Below are positions 1 to 8,642 of a DNA stretch of 64,000 bases, piece after piece (within the stretch, counting starts at the first letter, position 1; each line of letters begins with the position of its first letter). The stretch lies in assembly GCA_023450935.1 (NCBI GenBank), contig JAEXGH010000005.1, positions 1 to 64,000 of the forward strand, written 5' to 3'. Origin of the DNA: Verrucomicrobiota bacterium (GTDB taxonomy: Bacteria; Verrucomicrobiota; Verrucomicrobiia; Opitutales; Intestinicryptomonadaceae). The notes under the pieces were generated by a model, which saw only the letters and a list, made by a program, of their open reading frames with translations, ran no database searches and was not told the origin of the DNA. The translations under genes and the position numbers were made by a program.

Positions 1-2
1 AA

Positions 3-197
3 GTTTGGCTAACACATATCAGTCAGGTAAGAAATATCCTTGAGAGCCGATTTTTAAACGAGCTTCCGCCGATATTAACCACTCTCGACGCAATCCAGAT
101 TCGAGAGAAAATGCAGGAAGTTCTCGATGAGACCTATTCTGCATTGTCGGTTGCCGCAGACTCGATTAAAGAGCCTGTGGATGTTGAAGAATCTTAG
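3..197 (+). CDS. 3' end of an unidentified protein, truncated by the window edge
   Basis: An open frame enters the window at its left edge and ends at a TAG at 195-197, leaving 64 codons. The residues are mostly helical and charged, ending in an acidic tail (EEPVDVEES-like, read as PVDVEES). No family is recognised. It converges with the next gene on the minus strand and overlaps its stop by a few bases. The start and any domains lie outside the window, so it could also be a chance open frame, but the lack of stops and the abutting stop codons favour a real gene. Confidence 0.4.
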   Translation, partial: VWLTHISQVRNILESRFLNELPPILTTLDAIQIREKMQEVLDETYSALSVAADSIKEPVDVEES

Positions 198-487
198 TAA
201 TCCTCTGGGAATAGCAGCGTGGTTGTGCTTCTGTCCCACTCGGTGATAATCCAGATTTTCAAGCCGTCAGGGAGCTTGTATTCCGACAGGATTCTCAAGC
301 CTTCTTTTACGGCTTTATCGTTGCTTTCCCAGTCGGATTTGCAGACGTCTCCCCAGTCGCAATTTGCGTGGCGCACCAGATACGGCAACAGCGGGAATTT
401 ATGCGTTTTGCAGTGGTTAAAAAGTGCCCTCGTGGCTACGACATTGCCGAAGTCAAACATCGAATCTATTACTACTCTTGTTTCCAT
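194..487 (-). CDS. Small conserved hypothetical protein (plasmid/mobile-element type)
   Basis: 97 residues. The segments CDWGDVC, a central NDKAV...GLRILSEY stretch and the C-terminal KIWIITEWDRSTTTLLFPEDY-like end match a family I know from conjugative elements and phages of anaerobes, where it is annotated only as hypothetical or plasmid-related; its function is unknown. The C-terminal WIITEWDRS core is the most typical part. The start has an upstream AGAAGG on the minus strand. It is convergent with the truncated gene at the window edge and sits near a serine recombinase, which suits a mobile-element origin. Confidence 0.7.
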   Translation of the reverse strand: METRVVIDSMFDFGNVVATRALFNHCKTHKFPLLPYLVRHANCDWGDVCKSDWESNDKAVKEGLRILSEYKLPDGLKIWIITEWDRSTTTLLFPEDY

Positions 488-723
488 TGCCTGACCTTCT
501 CGAATTTATTGTATTTCTTCATCTTACCTCCTTTGTTGGTGTTTATGTTTCTATTATACCATATTTCATAATAATTTTCAATGGTTTTATTTGTCTTTTT
601 ATTTGTATATCAACTACTTAAACAAATAAACATTTAAAAAAAAGATGAGGTAAAATGTTGCAAATGTTATTCGTGGGCTCAATATATCTTGAACGCGAAG
701 AAGGTGAATATTGACGAACTCTT

Positions 724-758
724 CGATACGAAGAAATCAAGATAAGCTCTTCGTATCG
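724..758. repeat. 10-bp inverted repeat downstream of the serine recombinase
   Basis: CGATACGAAG at 724-733 is repeated inverted as CTTCGTATCG at 749-758, with a 15-base loop. It lies just past the stop of the minus-strand recombinase gene. There is no clean T-run after it, so a terminator role is possible but not shown. A recombinase-related site is the alternative. Confidence 0.35.
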
Positions 759-779
759 CACTAAAATGAGAGCTTTTTG

Positions 780-1376
780 CTAAGAGAGTCTTTCTACTAT
801 GAATTTTGTGAGCGTCGCCCTATGAACTCTTAATTTTCTTGCAATTTTAGATTTTGAGAAGTTTTTATCCAACATAGTCTGAATTAAATTTTCTTTCCCA
901 GACAGTTTTACTTTTGAGGATTTACGCCCTTTGGGACGCCCTAAAATAACGCCTTCCGCTTTTTTTCGGGCAAGAGATTCTTTGGTTCTTGCTGAGATAA
1001 GATTTCGTTCTATCTGAGCGGATAAGCCAAATGCAAAAGCCAATACTTGAGAGTTTATATTGTTGCCCAATTCATAATGCTCTTTTGTCGTCATAACCAT
1101 AATATTTCTTTCCATACAGAAATGCAATATGCTCATTATTTGCATTAGATTTCTTCCTAAGCGTGAAAGTTCCGTTACCACAAGAATATCATCTTTTCCC
1201 ATTTTTTTAAGCAATTTCCCCAATTTGCGTTCTTCAATGCGCTTCATTCCGCTAATAGTCTCCTCTATCCAAGAATTTACGGTGTACTCTTTATGCGTGC
1301 AAAAATTCTCTATTTCAAAGCGTTGATTTTCCGTTGTTTGTTTATCCGTACTTACGCGAATATATCCATAAATCAT
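780..1376 (-). CDS. Serine recombinase (resolvase/invertase family)
   Basis: 198 residues, the usual size for a small resolvase/invertase. The N-terminal catalytic domain opens with YGYIRVSTDKQ, in which Ser9 is the expected nucleophile; the ELSRLGRN motif and the QIERNLISART linker region of the family follow, then a C-terminal helix-turn-helix (about 155-198, KSKIARKLRVHRATL). The start has AGAAAGG upstream. Such enzymes invert or resolve DNA between short paired sites. Its neighbour locus contains a perfect 26-bp inverted repeat bounding a swappable recognition-domain segment (7738-9492), so I infer that this enzyme is the invertase for that switch. It lies about 6.4 kb away on the other side of the helicase gene, so the link is inferential. 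Confidence 0.9.
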   Translation of the reverse strand: MIYGYIRVSTDKQTTENQRFEIENFCTHKEYTVNSWIEETISGMKRIEERKLGKLLKKMGKDDILVVTELSRLGRNLMQIMSILHFCMERNIMVMTTKEHYELGNNINSQVLAFAFGLSAQIERNLISARTKESLARKKAEGVILGRPKGRKSSKVKLSGKENLIQTMLDKNFSKSKIARKLRVHRATLTKFIVERLS

Positions 1377-1941
1377 TTTCTATACCTTTCTTATTGTTAA
1401 ACTTTGACTTCCAAAAGAAGAAGTTGCATAATTTTTACATATGCCCACCGACGGGAACCAAATTAAATGAGAAAATCCAGTAGAAAAAACACATAAAAAA
1501 CTAAAAACGAATTCAAGATTCAGCGAATAAATATACACATAAATGTTACGCATGTCTAAACGTAATTATATGCATGGAGTCCATGGTAGAATGGTTTGGA
1601 ATATTTTAATGATAAATTAAGAATGAATTTTTCTGAAGCGAGTTGATATATGTGTTAATAAAAAAAGAAGACAATATCGGGAAAAACAATAAATATTTTA
1701 TAATTATGAAAGAATTCGTTGCCCATTCGAAATGAACCTTCAGAAAGGATTTGCCGTGACGAAATCGTCACGGCAAAGAATGAAAGAGATAGAAAATTCT
1801 ACAATAGATACAATCCTATTGACATTCATCTATCTAAAACCTTAAATTTGGATACTAAGATCAACAGGTACTTTAGAAGCAGCCCCAAACGAATTATTTA
1901 AAGTACAAAACAGATCTATTATCAAGATACCCAATTTAAAA
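1377..1941. other. AT-rich intergenic region with divergent gene starts
   Basis: This stretch separates the minus-strand recombinase from the plus-strand helicase and must hold both promoters. It is very AT-rich. The only strong structure is the perfect palindrome at 1750-1777. No convincing gene is present; the short open frame at 1719-1901 crosses that palindrome and has no family resemblance. Confidence 0.5.
1750..1777. repeat. Perfect 13-bp palindrome with a 2-bp centre
   Basis: TTTGCCGTGACGA at 1750-1762 pairs exactly with TCGTCACGGCAAA at 1765-1777 around AA. It is GC-rich in an AT-rich setting and lies about 165 bases before the helicase start. No T-run follows, so an operator or protein-binding site is more likely than a terminator. 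Confidence 0.6.
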
Positions 1942-4900
1942 ATGGCGACATCAGCACAATTACATTCAAACATCTTTACCAATCGATCCGGCAACACGCT
2001 AATGCGTGAATTTGAAGGAGTTTTAGAACATAATCCCACTATAAAGAATCTTGATGCAGTAGTTGGATTCTTACGAGCTTCCGGATATTTTTCCCTTCGG
2101 CCTTTTCTTGATGGTATAAACAAGGTACGTGTTTTAATTGGTATTGACGTAGATAAATACATTGTCGAAGCAAATAAACGCGGTAAATTATTTTTTGGAG
2201 CAGAGGACGAAGTAAAATCCGATTGTTTGTATAAGATTAAGCAAGATATTGAACATTCCAATTACAAGAAAGAAGTTGAAGATGGTATATTTCAAATGGT
2301 CAAGGATTTAATTGATGGGAAGTTGGAATTACGCGCTCATCCGTCAAAAAAAATCCACGCAAAAATATACATCCTATATCCAGATAACTTTAATCAATAT
2401 ACTCCAGGTTTAGTTATTACAGGATCAAGTAATCTTTCTGGCAATGGCCTTGGCATCAGCGAGGATAAGCAATATGAATTTAATGTTAAGCTGGATAGAT
2501 ATGATGACATACAGTTTGCCAAAGATGAGTTTGATAAATTATGGGAAGAAGCCAAGAATTGCGAAATAACAGCCGATGATATAACCGAATCGATAGACCG
2601 GACATATTTGAAGGGAGATGTTACCCCATACGAGCTATATATCAAGATGCTTATGGAGTATTTTTCAGATAGACTTATGGGGACTGATAATAACGATCCG
2701 TTTGACATGCCAAGTGGTTATGCAAAATATGATTATCAAATGGATGCCGTCATCGAGGGTTATCAAAAATTATTGCGTTACGACGGCTTTTTCCTCGCTG
2801 ACGTTGTTGGTCTAGGAAAGACTGTTATAGCAACTATGATTGCTAAAAAGTTCCTAATAGAAAATGGGAAAGAAGATACAAAAATATTGGTAGTTTATCC
2901 TCCTGCAGTTGAATTAAACTGGAAAACAACTTTTAAAGATTTTGGAATTGATAAATATGCCAAGTTTATTTCCAATGGTAGCTTATCCAAGGTTCTTGAT
3001 GAGGATGACTATAACTATTGGAACGCCGACGAATATGATCTTGTCCTTGTAGATGAAGCGCATAAGTTTCGTTCACATACTACAGATGCCTTTTCTCTGC
3101 TCCAAGAAATTTGTAAGATGCCACGTATTGGAAAGGGAAATATACCGGGATACAAGAAGAAAATCATGCTTATTTCCGCAACTCCGATGAATAACTCACC
3201 CGCAGATATATACAATGAGATTCTTCTGTTTCAAGACCCCCGCCACTGCACAATAGATGGTGTGAGTAATTTAACTGCATTCTTTGCACCCCTTATTGTA
3301 GAATTTAAGAAGTTAAGACGAGGACCGACGCTTGACTTGCAAGAATTTAAGAAACTTGCAGAAAAAGTCCGCGATAGAATTATTAAGCCACTTACTGTCC
3401 GTAGAACGCGGACTGATATAGAGAGCGTTGCTAGGTATAATAAGGATGTTAAAGGGTTTCCCCAAGTGGAACGTCCTATTACGACCAACTATGAACTTAA
3501 CAACCATCTGGCCGACCTTTTCGAGAGAGCAATAGAAACTCTTGATAAACACTTATCTTATGCACGATATCAAGCCATCGCATATCTAAAACCTGAAGCT
3601 GCCCAAGGGTTATATGACAATGCAGAACTTGTAAGTCGTAGTTTGGCTGGCATCAGAAAAAATGGTCTGGTAAAACGGCTGGAAAGCAGTTTCTATGCGT
3701 TCCAACAATCTCTTAAGAATTTCAAACAAGCCAATCAAAACATGATAGACATGTTTGAGAATGACAAAGTGTTTATTGCCCCAGATTTGGATATTAATGC
3801 CATGTTAGATGCAGATCTTAGCTATGACGAAATTGAAGAGCGTCTTAATGCAAAGGCTGAAAATAATCCTAAAAATGCAACTTTTACTGCAAACAGCTTT
3901 CAGCCTCAGTTTATTGAGCTTTTGAAACGTGATCAACAGATCCTTGAAGAAATGTATAACAATTGGATTCGCATCACAGATAAGGACGATTCCAAATTTG
4001 AGGCATTCAATGAGCTGTTAAAACATCAGTTGTTTAAAATCGAAAGAAATCCGGAGCAAAAGCTTGTAGTTTTCTCAGAATCTATTGATACAGTAAATTA
4101 TCTGCAACGGCGAATAAACCGTAACGATGTGCTCGTTATATCAGCCCAGAATCGTGCTCAGCAGTTTAAAACTATACGAGAAAATTTTGATTCCAACTGC
4201 AAGACAAAGCTAAATGAATACAATATTATACTTACAACTGATGTCTTGGCAGAAGGCGTGAATTTACATCGTTCAAATGTGATTGTGAACTATGACACTC
4301 CCTGGAATAGTACTCGACTGATGCAACGTATAGGCCGTGTAAATCGTATTGGTTCAGTCTCAGACCATATATATAATTATGTGTTTTATCCTTCCAGAGA
4401 AGGAAATAGGGAAATCAACCTAAATCAGATTGCCCTGAGCAAGATACAAACCTTCCATTCCACTTTCGGAGAGGATAACCAAATATATTCGCGTGATGAA
4501 ATTCTTGACCGAGATATTGACAAACTTTTTGATGCGGCAATGGCCGAACAAAAACAAGATTTCAATCAGGAAATTCCTTTCTATGAGGAATTGCGAGATT
4601 TATACAAATATAATCGTCGTGAATATAATAGAATCGAAAGAATATCTTTGCGTAGTCGAAGTGGACGTGATGCTAAGACTATAAATGGAGTAACACTCTC
4701 AAAAGATACATTGGTTTTCCTCAAGACAAACTTTCGCAAGGTATTCTTTCTTGTATCAAAAAACGCGACCGAACTATCCGTTCTAGACGCACTTCAATAT
4801 TTTAAAGCCTCCCAAGATGAACAAAAAGTAGAACGAATTGAAGAGCATCACGAACACGTAGTAAAGGCAGTAGCAAAGTTCCGAGAACTTCAGGATAGAG

Positions 4901-5262
4901 AAATCCAAATACAAGAAGCATCGGCAAATAGTCAATCTGCGATGGGTGCACAAGTGAGTATGGCCGTGAACCTCCTAAATAGTTTTATTAGAGAAATTGA
5001 CGATGAAGATATTCATAGGAAAGTACTTCAGTTGAAAAAACTGGCTGAAAGAGGCGTAATCACATATATAGCGAAAAGGTTGCAACGAATACAAAAGGAT
5101 TTACGCCGTACCGGAAGTAAAGCCAGAATGACTCATGATGATGCAATGAGTGAAATTATTGCAATGGCAAAGAAATACTCTCCATATTATATGGCGGAGG
5201 AAGAACTATTAAATCAACAAGAAACAAACGCTGAAATCATTCTTTCAGAATCATTCAAATAG
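1942..5262 (+). CDS. PLD-family nuclease fused to a SNF2-type helicase (restriction-like motor)
   Basis: 1106 residues. The N-terminal part carries one HKD-type phospholipase D motif: HAKIYI near residue 138 followed by GSSNLSGNG near 161. The helicase core then shows Walker A (GLGKT, about 290), DEAH (about 370), SATP (about 410), and motifs V and VI (AEGVNLH near 770, QRIGRVNRIG near 794). PLD nucleases hydrolyse phosphodiester bonds and SNF2 motors translocate on duplex DNA, so the protein should be the ATP-dependent cleavage arm of the system. The methyltransferase gene begins 7 bases after its stop, implying one operon. No Shine-Dalgarno sequence is obvious. The architecture recalls DISARM components fused into one chain, but drmA/drmB-like genes are absent, so I do not assign it to a named class. 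Confidence 0.88.
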   Translation: MATSAQLHSNIFTNRSGNTLMREFEGVLEHNPTIKNLDAVVGFLRASGYFSLRPFLDGINKVRVLIGIDVDKYIVEANKRGKLFFGAEDEVKSDCLYKIKQDIEHSNYKKEVEDGIFQMVKDLIDGKLELRAHPSKKIHAKIYILYPDNFNQYTPGLVITGSSNLSGNGLGISEDKQYEFNVKLDRYDDIQFAKDEFDKLWEEAKNCEITADDITESIDRTYLKGDVTPYELYIKMLMEYFSDRLMGTDNNDPFDMPSGYAKYDYQMDAVIEGYQKLLRYDGFFLADVVGLGKTVIATMIAKKFLIENGKEDTKILVVYPPAVELNWKTTFKDFGIDKYAKFISNGSLSKVLDEDDYNYWNADEYDLVLVDEAHKFRSHTTDAFSLLQEICKMPRIGKGNIPGYKKKIMLISATPMNNSPADIYNEILLFQDPRHCTIDGVSNLTAFFAPLIVEFKKLRRGPTLDLQEFKKLAEKVRDRIIKPLTVRRTRTDIESVARYNKDVKGFPQVERPITTNYELNNHLADLFERAIETLDKHLSYARYQAIAYLKPEAAQGLYDNAELVSRSLAGIRKNGLVKRLESSFYAFQQSLKNFKQANQNMIDMFENDKVFIAPDLDINAMLDADLSYDEIEERLNAKAENNPKNATFTANSFQPQFIELLKRDQQILEEMYNNWIRITDKDDSKFEAFNELLKHQLFKIERNPEQKLVVFSESIDTVNYLQRRINRNDVLVISAQNRAQQFKTIRENFDSNCKTKLNEYNIILTTDVLAEGVNLHRSNVIVNYDTPWNSTRLMQRIGRVNRIGSVSDHIYNYVFYPSREGNREINLNQIALSKIQTFHSTFGEDNQIYSRDEILDRDIDKLFDAAMAEQKQDFNQEIPFYEELRDLYKYNRREYNRIERISLRSRSGRDAKTINGVTLSKDTLVFLKTNFRKVFFLVSKNATELSVLDALQYFKASQDEQKVERIEEHHEHVVKAVAKFRELQDREIQIQEASANSQSAMGAQVSMAVNLLNSFIREIDDEDIHRKVLQLKKLAERGVITYIAKRLQRIQKDLRRTGSKARMTHDDAMSEIIAMAKKYSPYYMAEEELLNQQETNAEIILSESFK

Positions 5263-5269
5263 TACTATT

Positions 5270-8200
5270 ATGGACTACAAATCAATTATTGAATCAAAAT
5301 ACAATAGAGCAGCTTGGCAAGAGTTACTACATGATATATTCAGAGGGAAGGTACAATTTTGGAACACTCCATCATCAATAAAAGTTAGTAGTCGGTTCGC
5401 AAAAGAGGCAATTTATTTGGGAAAGATATCTCTTTCTGATGGGGAATCTATTGCAGTTTACGAGGTCGAACTATCAGACAATGTGGATATTGTACGTAAT
5501 CGTCGAGGAATTCGCGATATGCTCACAACAGATTGGCGTAATGCTGGTCATGCTGGAGCTTTTATGTTTTGCTATCGTAAACATGAAAGCATACTGCGCT
5601 TCTCTTATGTGAGCGAGACTTGGGGCTTCAATAAACAAGGAGACTACGAAAAGATTTCCACCAATACAAAACGGTATACCTACCTCTTAGGTGAATGTCG
5701 CGGATGCCGAACAGCCATTGAACAATTTTCTGAATTAAAAGATAGCAAACAAACTTTGAGCGACATAACCAAGGCATTTTCTGTAGAAGCTTTAACAAAA
5801 CAATTCTACAAAGAGTTATTCGCATGGTATCTTTGGGCGGTTGATCCGTCTTCAAATATTTCTTTTCCAAATAATACATCAATAGAAGATGACGACAAAG
5901 ATTGTATTGAGATTAAGATTATACGTCTGATTACTCGTATCATATTTGTATGGTTTATAAAACAAAAAGGTTTGGTTCCAAATAAAATCTTTGAGCCAAA
6001 TTATCTTAAAACAATACTGAAAGATTTTGATCCTGAAAGCTGCAAATTTGGGAACTTTTATAATGCTATTTTGCAAAATCTATTCTTCGCTACATTAAAC
6101 CGAGCTATTGAAGACGAGGAAGGCAATAAACGTGAATTTGCAAAATCCTCAAAGAAAGATATTAAAACTCTATATCGCTATGCTGAATTATTTAAGATTT
6201 CAGAAGAGGAAGTTGTTCAGTTATTCGCAGAAGTTCCATTCCTGAATGGAGGTTTATTTGAATGTCTTGATAAGACAGTAACGCTAGATGGTGTAGACAA
6301 GGCTTTCAATTTAGATGGTTTCAGCCGTAACGATAAGACATTTAGCGATGGCCGTTATCGTAATCGAGCAATAATTCCCAACATATTTTTCTTCGATCAA
6401 GAAAAAGGCTTAATATCAATACTCAACAGATATAATTTTACTATAGAAGAGAACACTCCGGAAGAGCAGCAGGTGGCTCTTGATCCTGAATTGTTGGGAA
6501 AAGTATTTGAAAATTTACTAGGTGCATATAATCCTGAAACACGCGAAACGGTTCGTAAACAGAGTGGTTCTTTCTATACTCCGCGTGAGATAGTAAATTA
6601 CATGGTAGACCAAAGTCTTTTAGCTTACCTTGATAATACTCCGATTGCAAAATCACTAATGGATGATGATTTCACCTACGATAAACAATTTGAAAATGAG
6701 TATCGTGCAATATACGATAGCCTAAAATCAATTAAGATTCTTGATCCAGCATGTGGTTCGGGAGCATTCCCTATGGGTATTCTAAATAGAATGATGGATA
6801 TTTTTCAAAAGATAGCTCCTAATGAAAATCCGTATGACCTCAAGCTTGCCATAATTGAAAACTGCATTTATGGCAGTGATATTCAAAGTATAGCTGTACA
6901 AATATCTAAGTTGCGTTTCTTTATTTCATTGATATGCAACTGTGAACGTGATGCTTCAAAACCCAATTTTGGTATTCCTACACTACCTAATCTTGAAACT
7001 AAGTTCGTGGCAGCAAACTCCCTTATTTCAAAGAAGAAGAAACCGGTACAACGCCAACTTTTTGAGAATCCAGAGATTGATATAACAAAAGAAGCATTAT
7101 CTGATGTCCGTCATGAACATTTTCGTGCCAAATCGGCTTCAATCAAACGCCGTTTGCGTGAAAAGGATGAAGAACTGCGCGATAAACTTGCAAAACTGAT
7201 TGCGGATGAGGATTATTTCGCCCCAGAAGATGCACTTCAATTGGCTTCATGGAATCCTTATGACCAGAATGCGGTTAGCCCATTCTTTGATCCAGAATGG
7301 ATGTTTGGTGTTTCAGATGGATTTGATGTAGTTATTGGAAATCCTCCATATATACAGTTGCAGTCTGCAACTGGACGAAAAATTAAAGATAAAAAGGGTA
7401 AAATTATTGATGAGAAACTCGGCGATTTATATATAAATTGCGATTTTGAAACCTTTGCCCGAACCGGCGATATATATTGTCTTTTTTATGAGCGCGGCTG
7501 TCAACTATTGAAACCCAATGGTCATTTGTGCTATATCACTTCCAACAAATGGATGCGAGCTGGTTATGGAGAAAAACTACGAGAATTCTTCATAGAAAAC
7601 AATCCTCATACGCTTATAGACCTTGGTCCGAATGTTTTTGAAACTGCAACAGTAGATACCAATATTCTCATTATCGAAAAAAAGCCATATACGCATTCTA
7701 CAATTTCCTGTTCGATGAAATCTCGGACAGAAAATATGAGCGATTTTATTAGGCAGAATTCTATACTTCAAAACTTCACCAAAAATAGTTGGTGCATTTT
7801 GAATCCGATAGAACAATCGATAAAGGCTAAAATAGAGAAAATCGGTGTTCCACTTAAGGATTGGGATATTAAAATTTACAGGGGTATCTTAACAGGCTGT
7901 AATGAAGCTTTCATAATAGACGGAGCTACAAAAGATGCGCTTATTGCGCAAGACCCGAAATCTGCCGAAATTATACGACCGATTTTACGCGGCAGAGACA
8001 TAAAGCGTTATTCTTACGACTTCGCCGATAAGTGGTTGATTACAACATTTCCAAGCAAGCATTACAATATCGATGATTATCCTGCGATTAAGAATTATCT
8101 ACTATCCTTCGGAAAAGAAAAATTGGAACAAAGTGGGAAGAAAGATATAGGTGGAATAAAAGGCAATAACGCCCGAAAGAAAACAAATAATAAGTGGTTT

Positions 8201-8641
8201 GAGACACAAGATACGATAGCTTATTGGGACGATTTTTCTAAACAGAAAATCGTATATCCAGAAACAACTCAAAAAGCAGCATTTGCGTTAGATTACAATT
8301 GTATGTATATAGATAAAACGTGTTTTATGTTAATATCTGAAAAAGCAAAATATTTATATGCTACACTAAATTCTAAATTATTTGAATATGCGTACAGAAG
8401 AATTTTCTCAAGCATAGAATTAGGAAGTTCTGCCTATCAATATAATAAGCATGCCTTAATAAATCTACCTATTAAGAAAGTAAGTCCAAATCTTGAAAAA
8501 TTATTTAATAAATTAGTTGATAATTTATTAAATACAAAAGACTCAAACGATAGAGAAGTTATTACAGAAGAAATAGAATTAAATCTTTGCAAAATATATG
8601 AGATTTCCAAAGAAGAGCAAATATTCATTAAAAGTATCTGA
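5270..8641 (+). CDS. Eco57I-like N6-adenine DNA methyltransferase with switchable target-recognition domain
   Basis: 1123 residues. The N-terminal 450 residues have no assigned fold. The methyltransferase core has the SAM-binding motif DPACGSGAF near residue 493 and the adenine catalytic motif GNPPY near 690. The C-terminal third (about 830-1123) is the target-recognition region. A 26-bp sequence coding SDFIRQNS at about residues 823-832 marks the junction and is repeated inverted at 9467-9492, in frame with an alternative recognition domain. It should protect host DNA and set the specificity of the partner helicase-nuclease at 1942-5262. A self-contained type IIG endonuclease is the alternative, but I see no clear PD-(D/E)xK motif. 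The gene is AT-rich compared with the chromosome, which suggests transfer. Confidence 0.88.
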   Translation: MDYKSIIESKYNRAAWQELLHDIFRGKVQFWNTPSSIKVSSRFAKEAIYLGKISLSDGESIAVYEVELSDNVDIVRNRRGIRDMLTTDWRNAGHAGAFMFCYRKHESILRFSYVSETWGFNKQGDYEKISTNTKRYTYLLGECRGCRTAIEQFSELKDSKQTLSDITKAFSVEALTKQFYKELFAWYLWAVDPSSNISFPNNTSIEDDDKDCIEIKIIRLITRIIFVWFIKQKGLVPNKIFEPNYLKTILKDFDPESCKFGNFYNAILQNLFFATLNRAIEDEEGNKREFAKSSKKDIKTLYRYAELFKISEEEVVQLFAEVPFLNGGLFECLDKTVTLDGVDKAFNLDGFSRNDKTFSDGRYRNRAIIPNIFFFDQEKGLISILNRYNFTIEENTPEEQQVALDPELLGKVFENLLGAYNPETRETVRKQSGSFYTPREIVNYMVDQSLLAYLDNTPIAKSLMDDDFTYDKQFENEYRAIYDSLKSIKILDPACGSGAFPMGILNRMMDIFQKIAPNENPYDLKLAIIENCIYGSDIQSIAVQISKLRFFISLICNCERDASKPNFGIPTLPNLETKFVAANSLISKKKKPVQRQLFENPEIDITKEALSDVRHEHFRAKSASIKRRLREKDEELRDKLAKLIADEDYFAPEDALQLASWNPYDQNAVSPFFDPEWMFGVSDGFDVVIGNPPYIQLQSATGRKIKDKKGKIIDEKLGDLYINCDFETFARTGDIYCLFYERGCQLLKPNGHLCYITSNKWMRAGYGEKLREFFIENNPHTLIDLGPNVFETATVDTNILIIEKKPYTHSTISCSMKSRTENMSDFIRQNSILQNFTKNSWCILNPIEQSIKAKIEKIGVPLKDWDIKIYRGILTGCNEAFIIDGATKDALIAQDPKSAEIIRPILRGRDIKRYSYDFADKWLITTFPSKHYNIDDYPAIKNYLLSFGKEKLEQSGKKDIGGIKGNNARKKTNNKWFETQDTIAYWDDFSKQKIVYPETTQKAAFALDYNCMYIDKTCFMLISEKAKYLYATLNSKLFEYAYRRIFSSIELGSSAYQYNKHALINLPIKKVSPNLEKLFNKLVDNLLNTKDSNDREVITEEIELNLCKIYEISKEEQIFIKSI
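7738..7763 (+). repeat. Inverted repeat IR-A, left arm (26 bp)
   Basis: It begins GAGCGATTTTATTAGG and ends GAATTCTA, and is identical to the reverse complement of 9467-9492. The sequence diverges immediately on both sides, while coding homology further in is only about three quarters identical. Twenty-six bp is the size of classical invertase crossover sites. Confidence 0.85.
7958..8046 (+). repeat. Inverted repeat IR-B, left arm (89 bp)
   Basis: 89 identical bases shared inversely with 9184-9272, coding the conserved SAEIIRPILRGRDIKRYSYD region between the two variable halves of the recognition domain. Perfect identity over 89 bp beside diverged sequence suggests recent exchange. Confidence 0.85.
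8219..8255 (+). repeat. Inverted repeat IR-C, left arm (37 bp)
   Basis: 37 identical bases shared inversely with 9011-9047, coding AYWDDFSKQKIV. It is a third conserved island within the recognition domain, after the second variable part. Confidence 0.8.
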
Positions 8642-8642
8642 T

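Noticed and set aside
368..621. Two overlapping plus-strand frames opposite and beyond the gene at 194-487
   Set aside because: They are antisense to a convincing conserved gene or AT-rich hydrophobic translations with no ribosome site.
1719..1901. 60-codon plus-strand frame before the helicase gene
   Set aside because: It reads through the perfect palindrome at 1750-1777, has no family resemblance, and lies where promoters are expected.
1942..8641. Assignment to DISARM or BREX
   Set aside because: Helicase, PLD and methylase elements occur, but drmA/drmB and pglZ/brxC-type genes are absent, so a named class is not supported.
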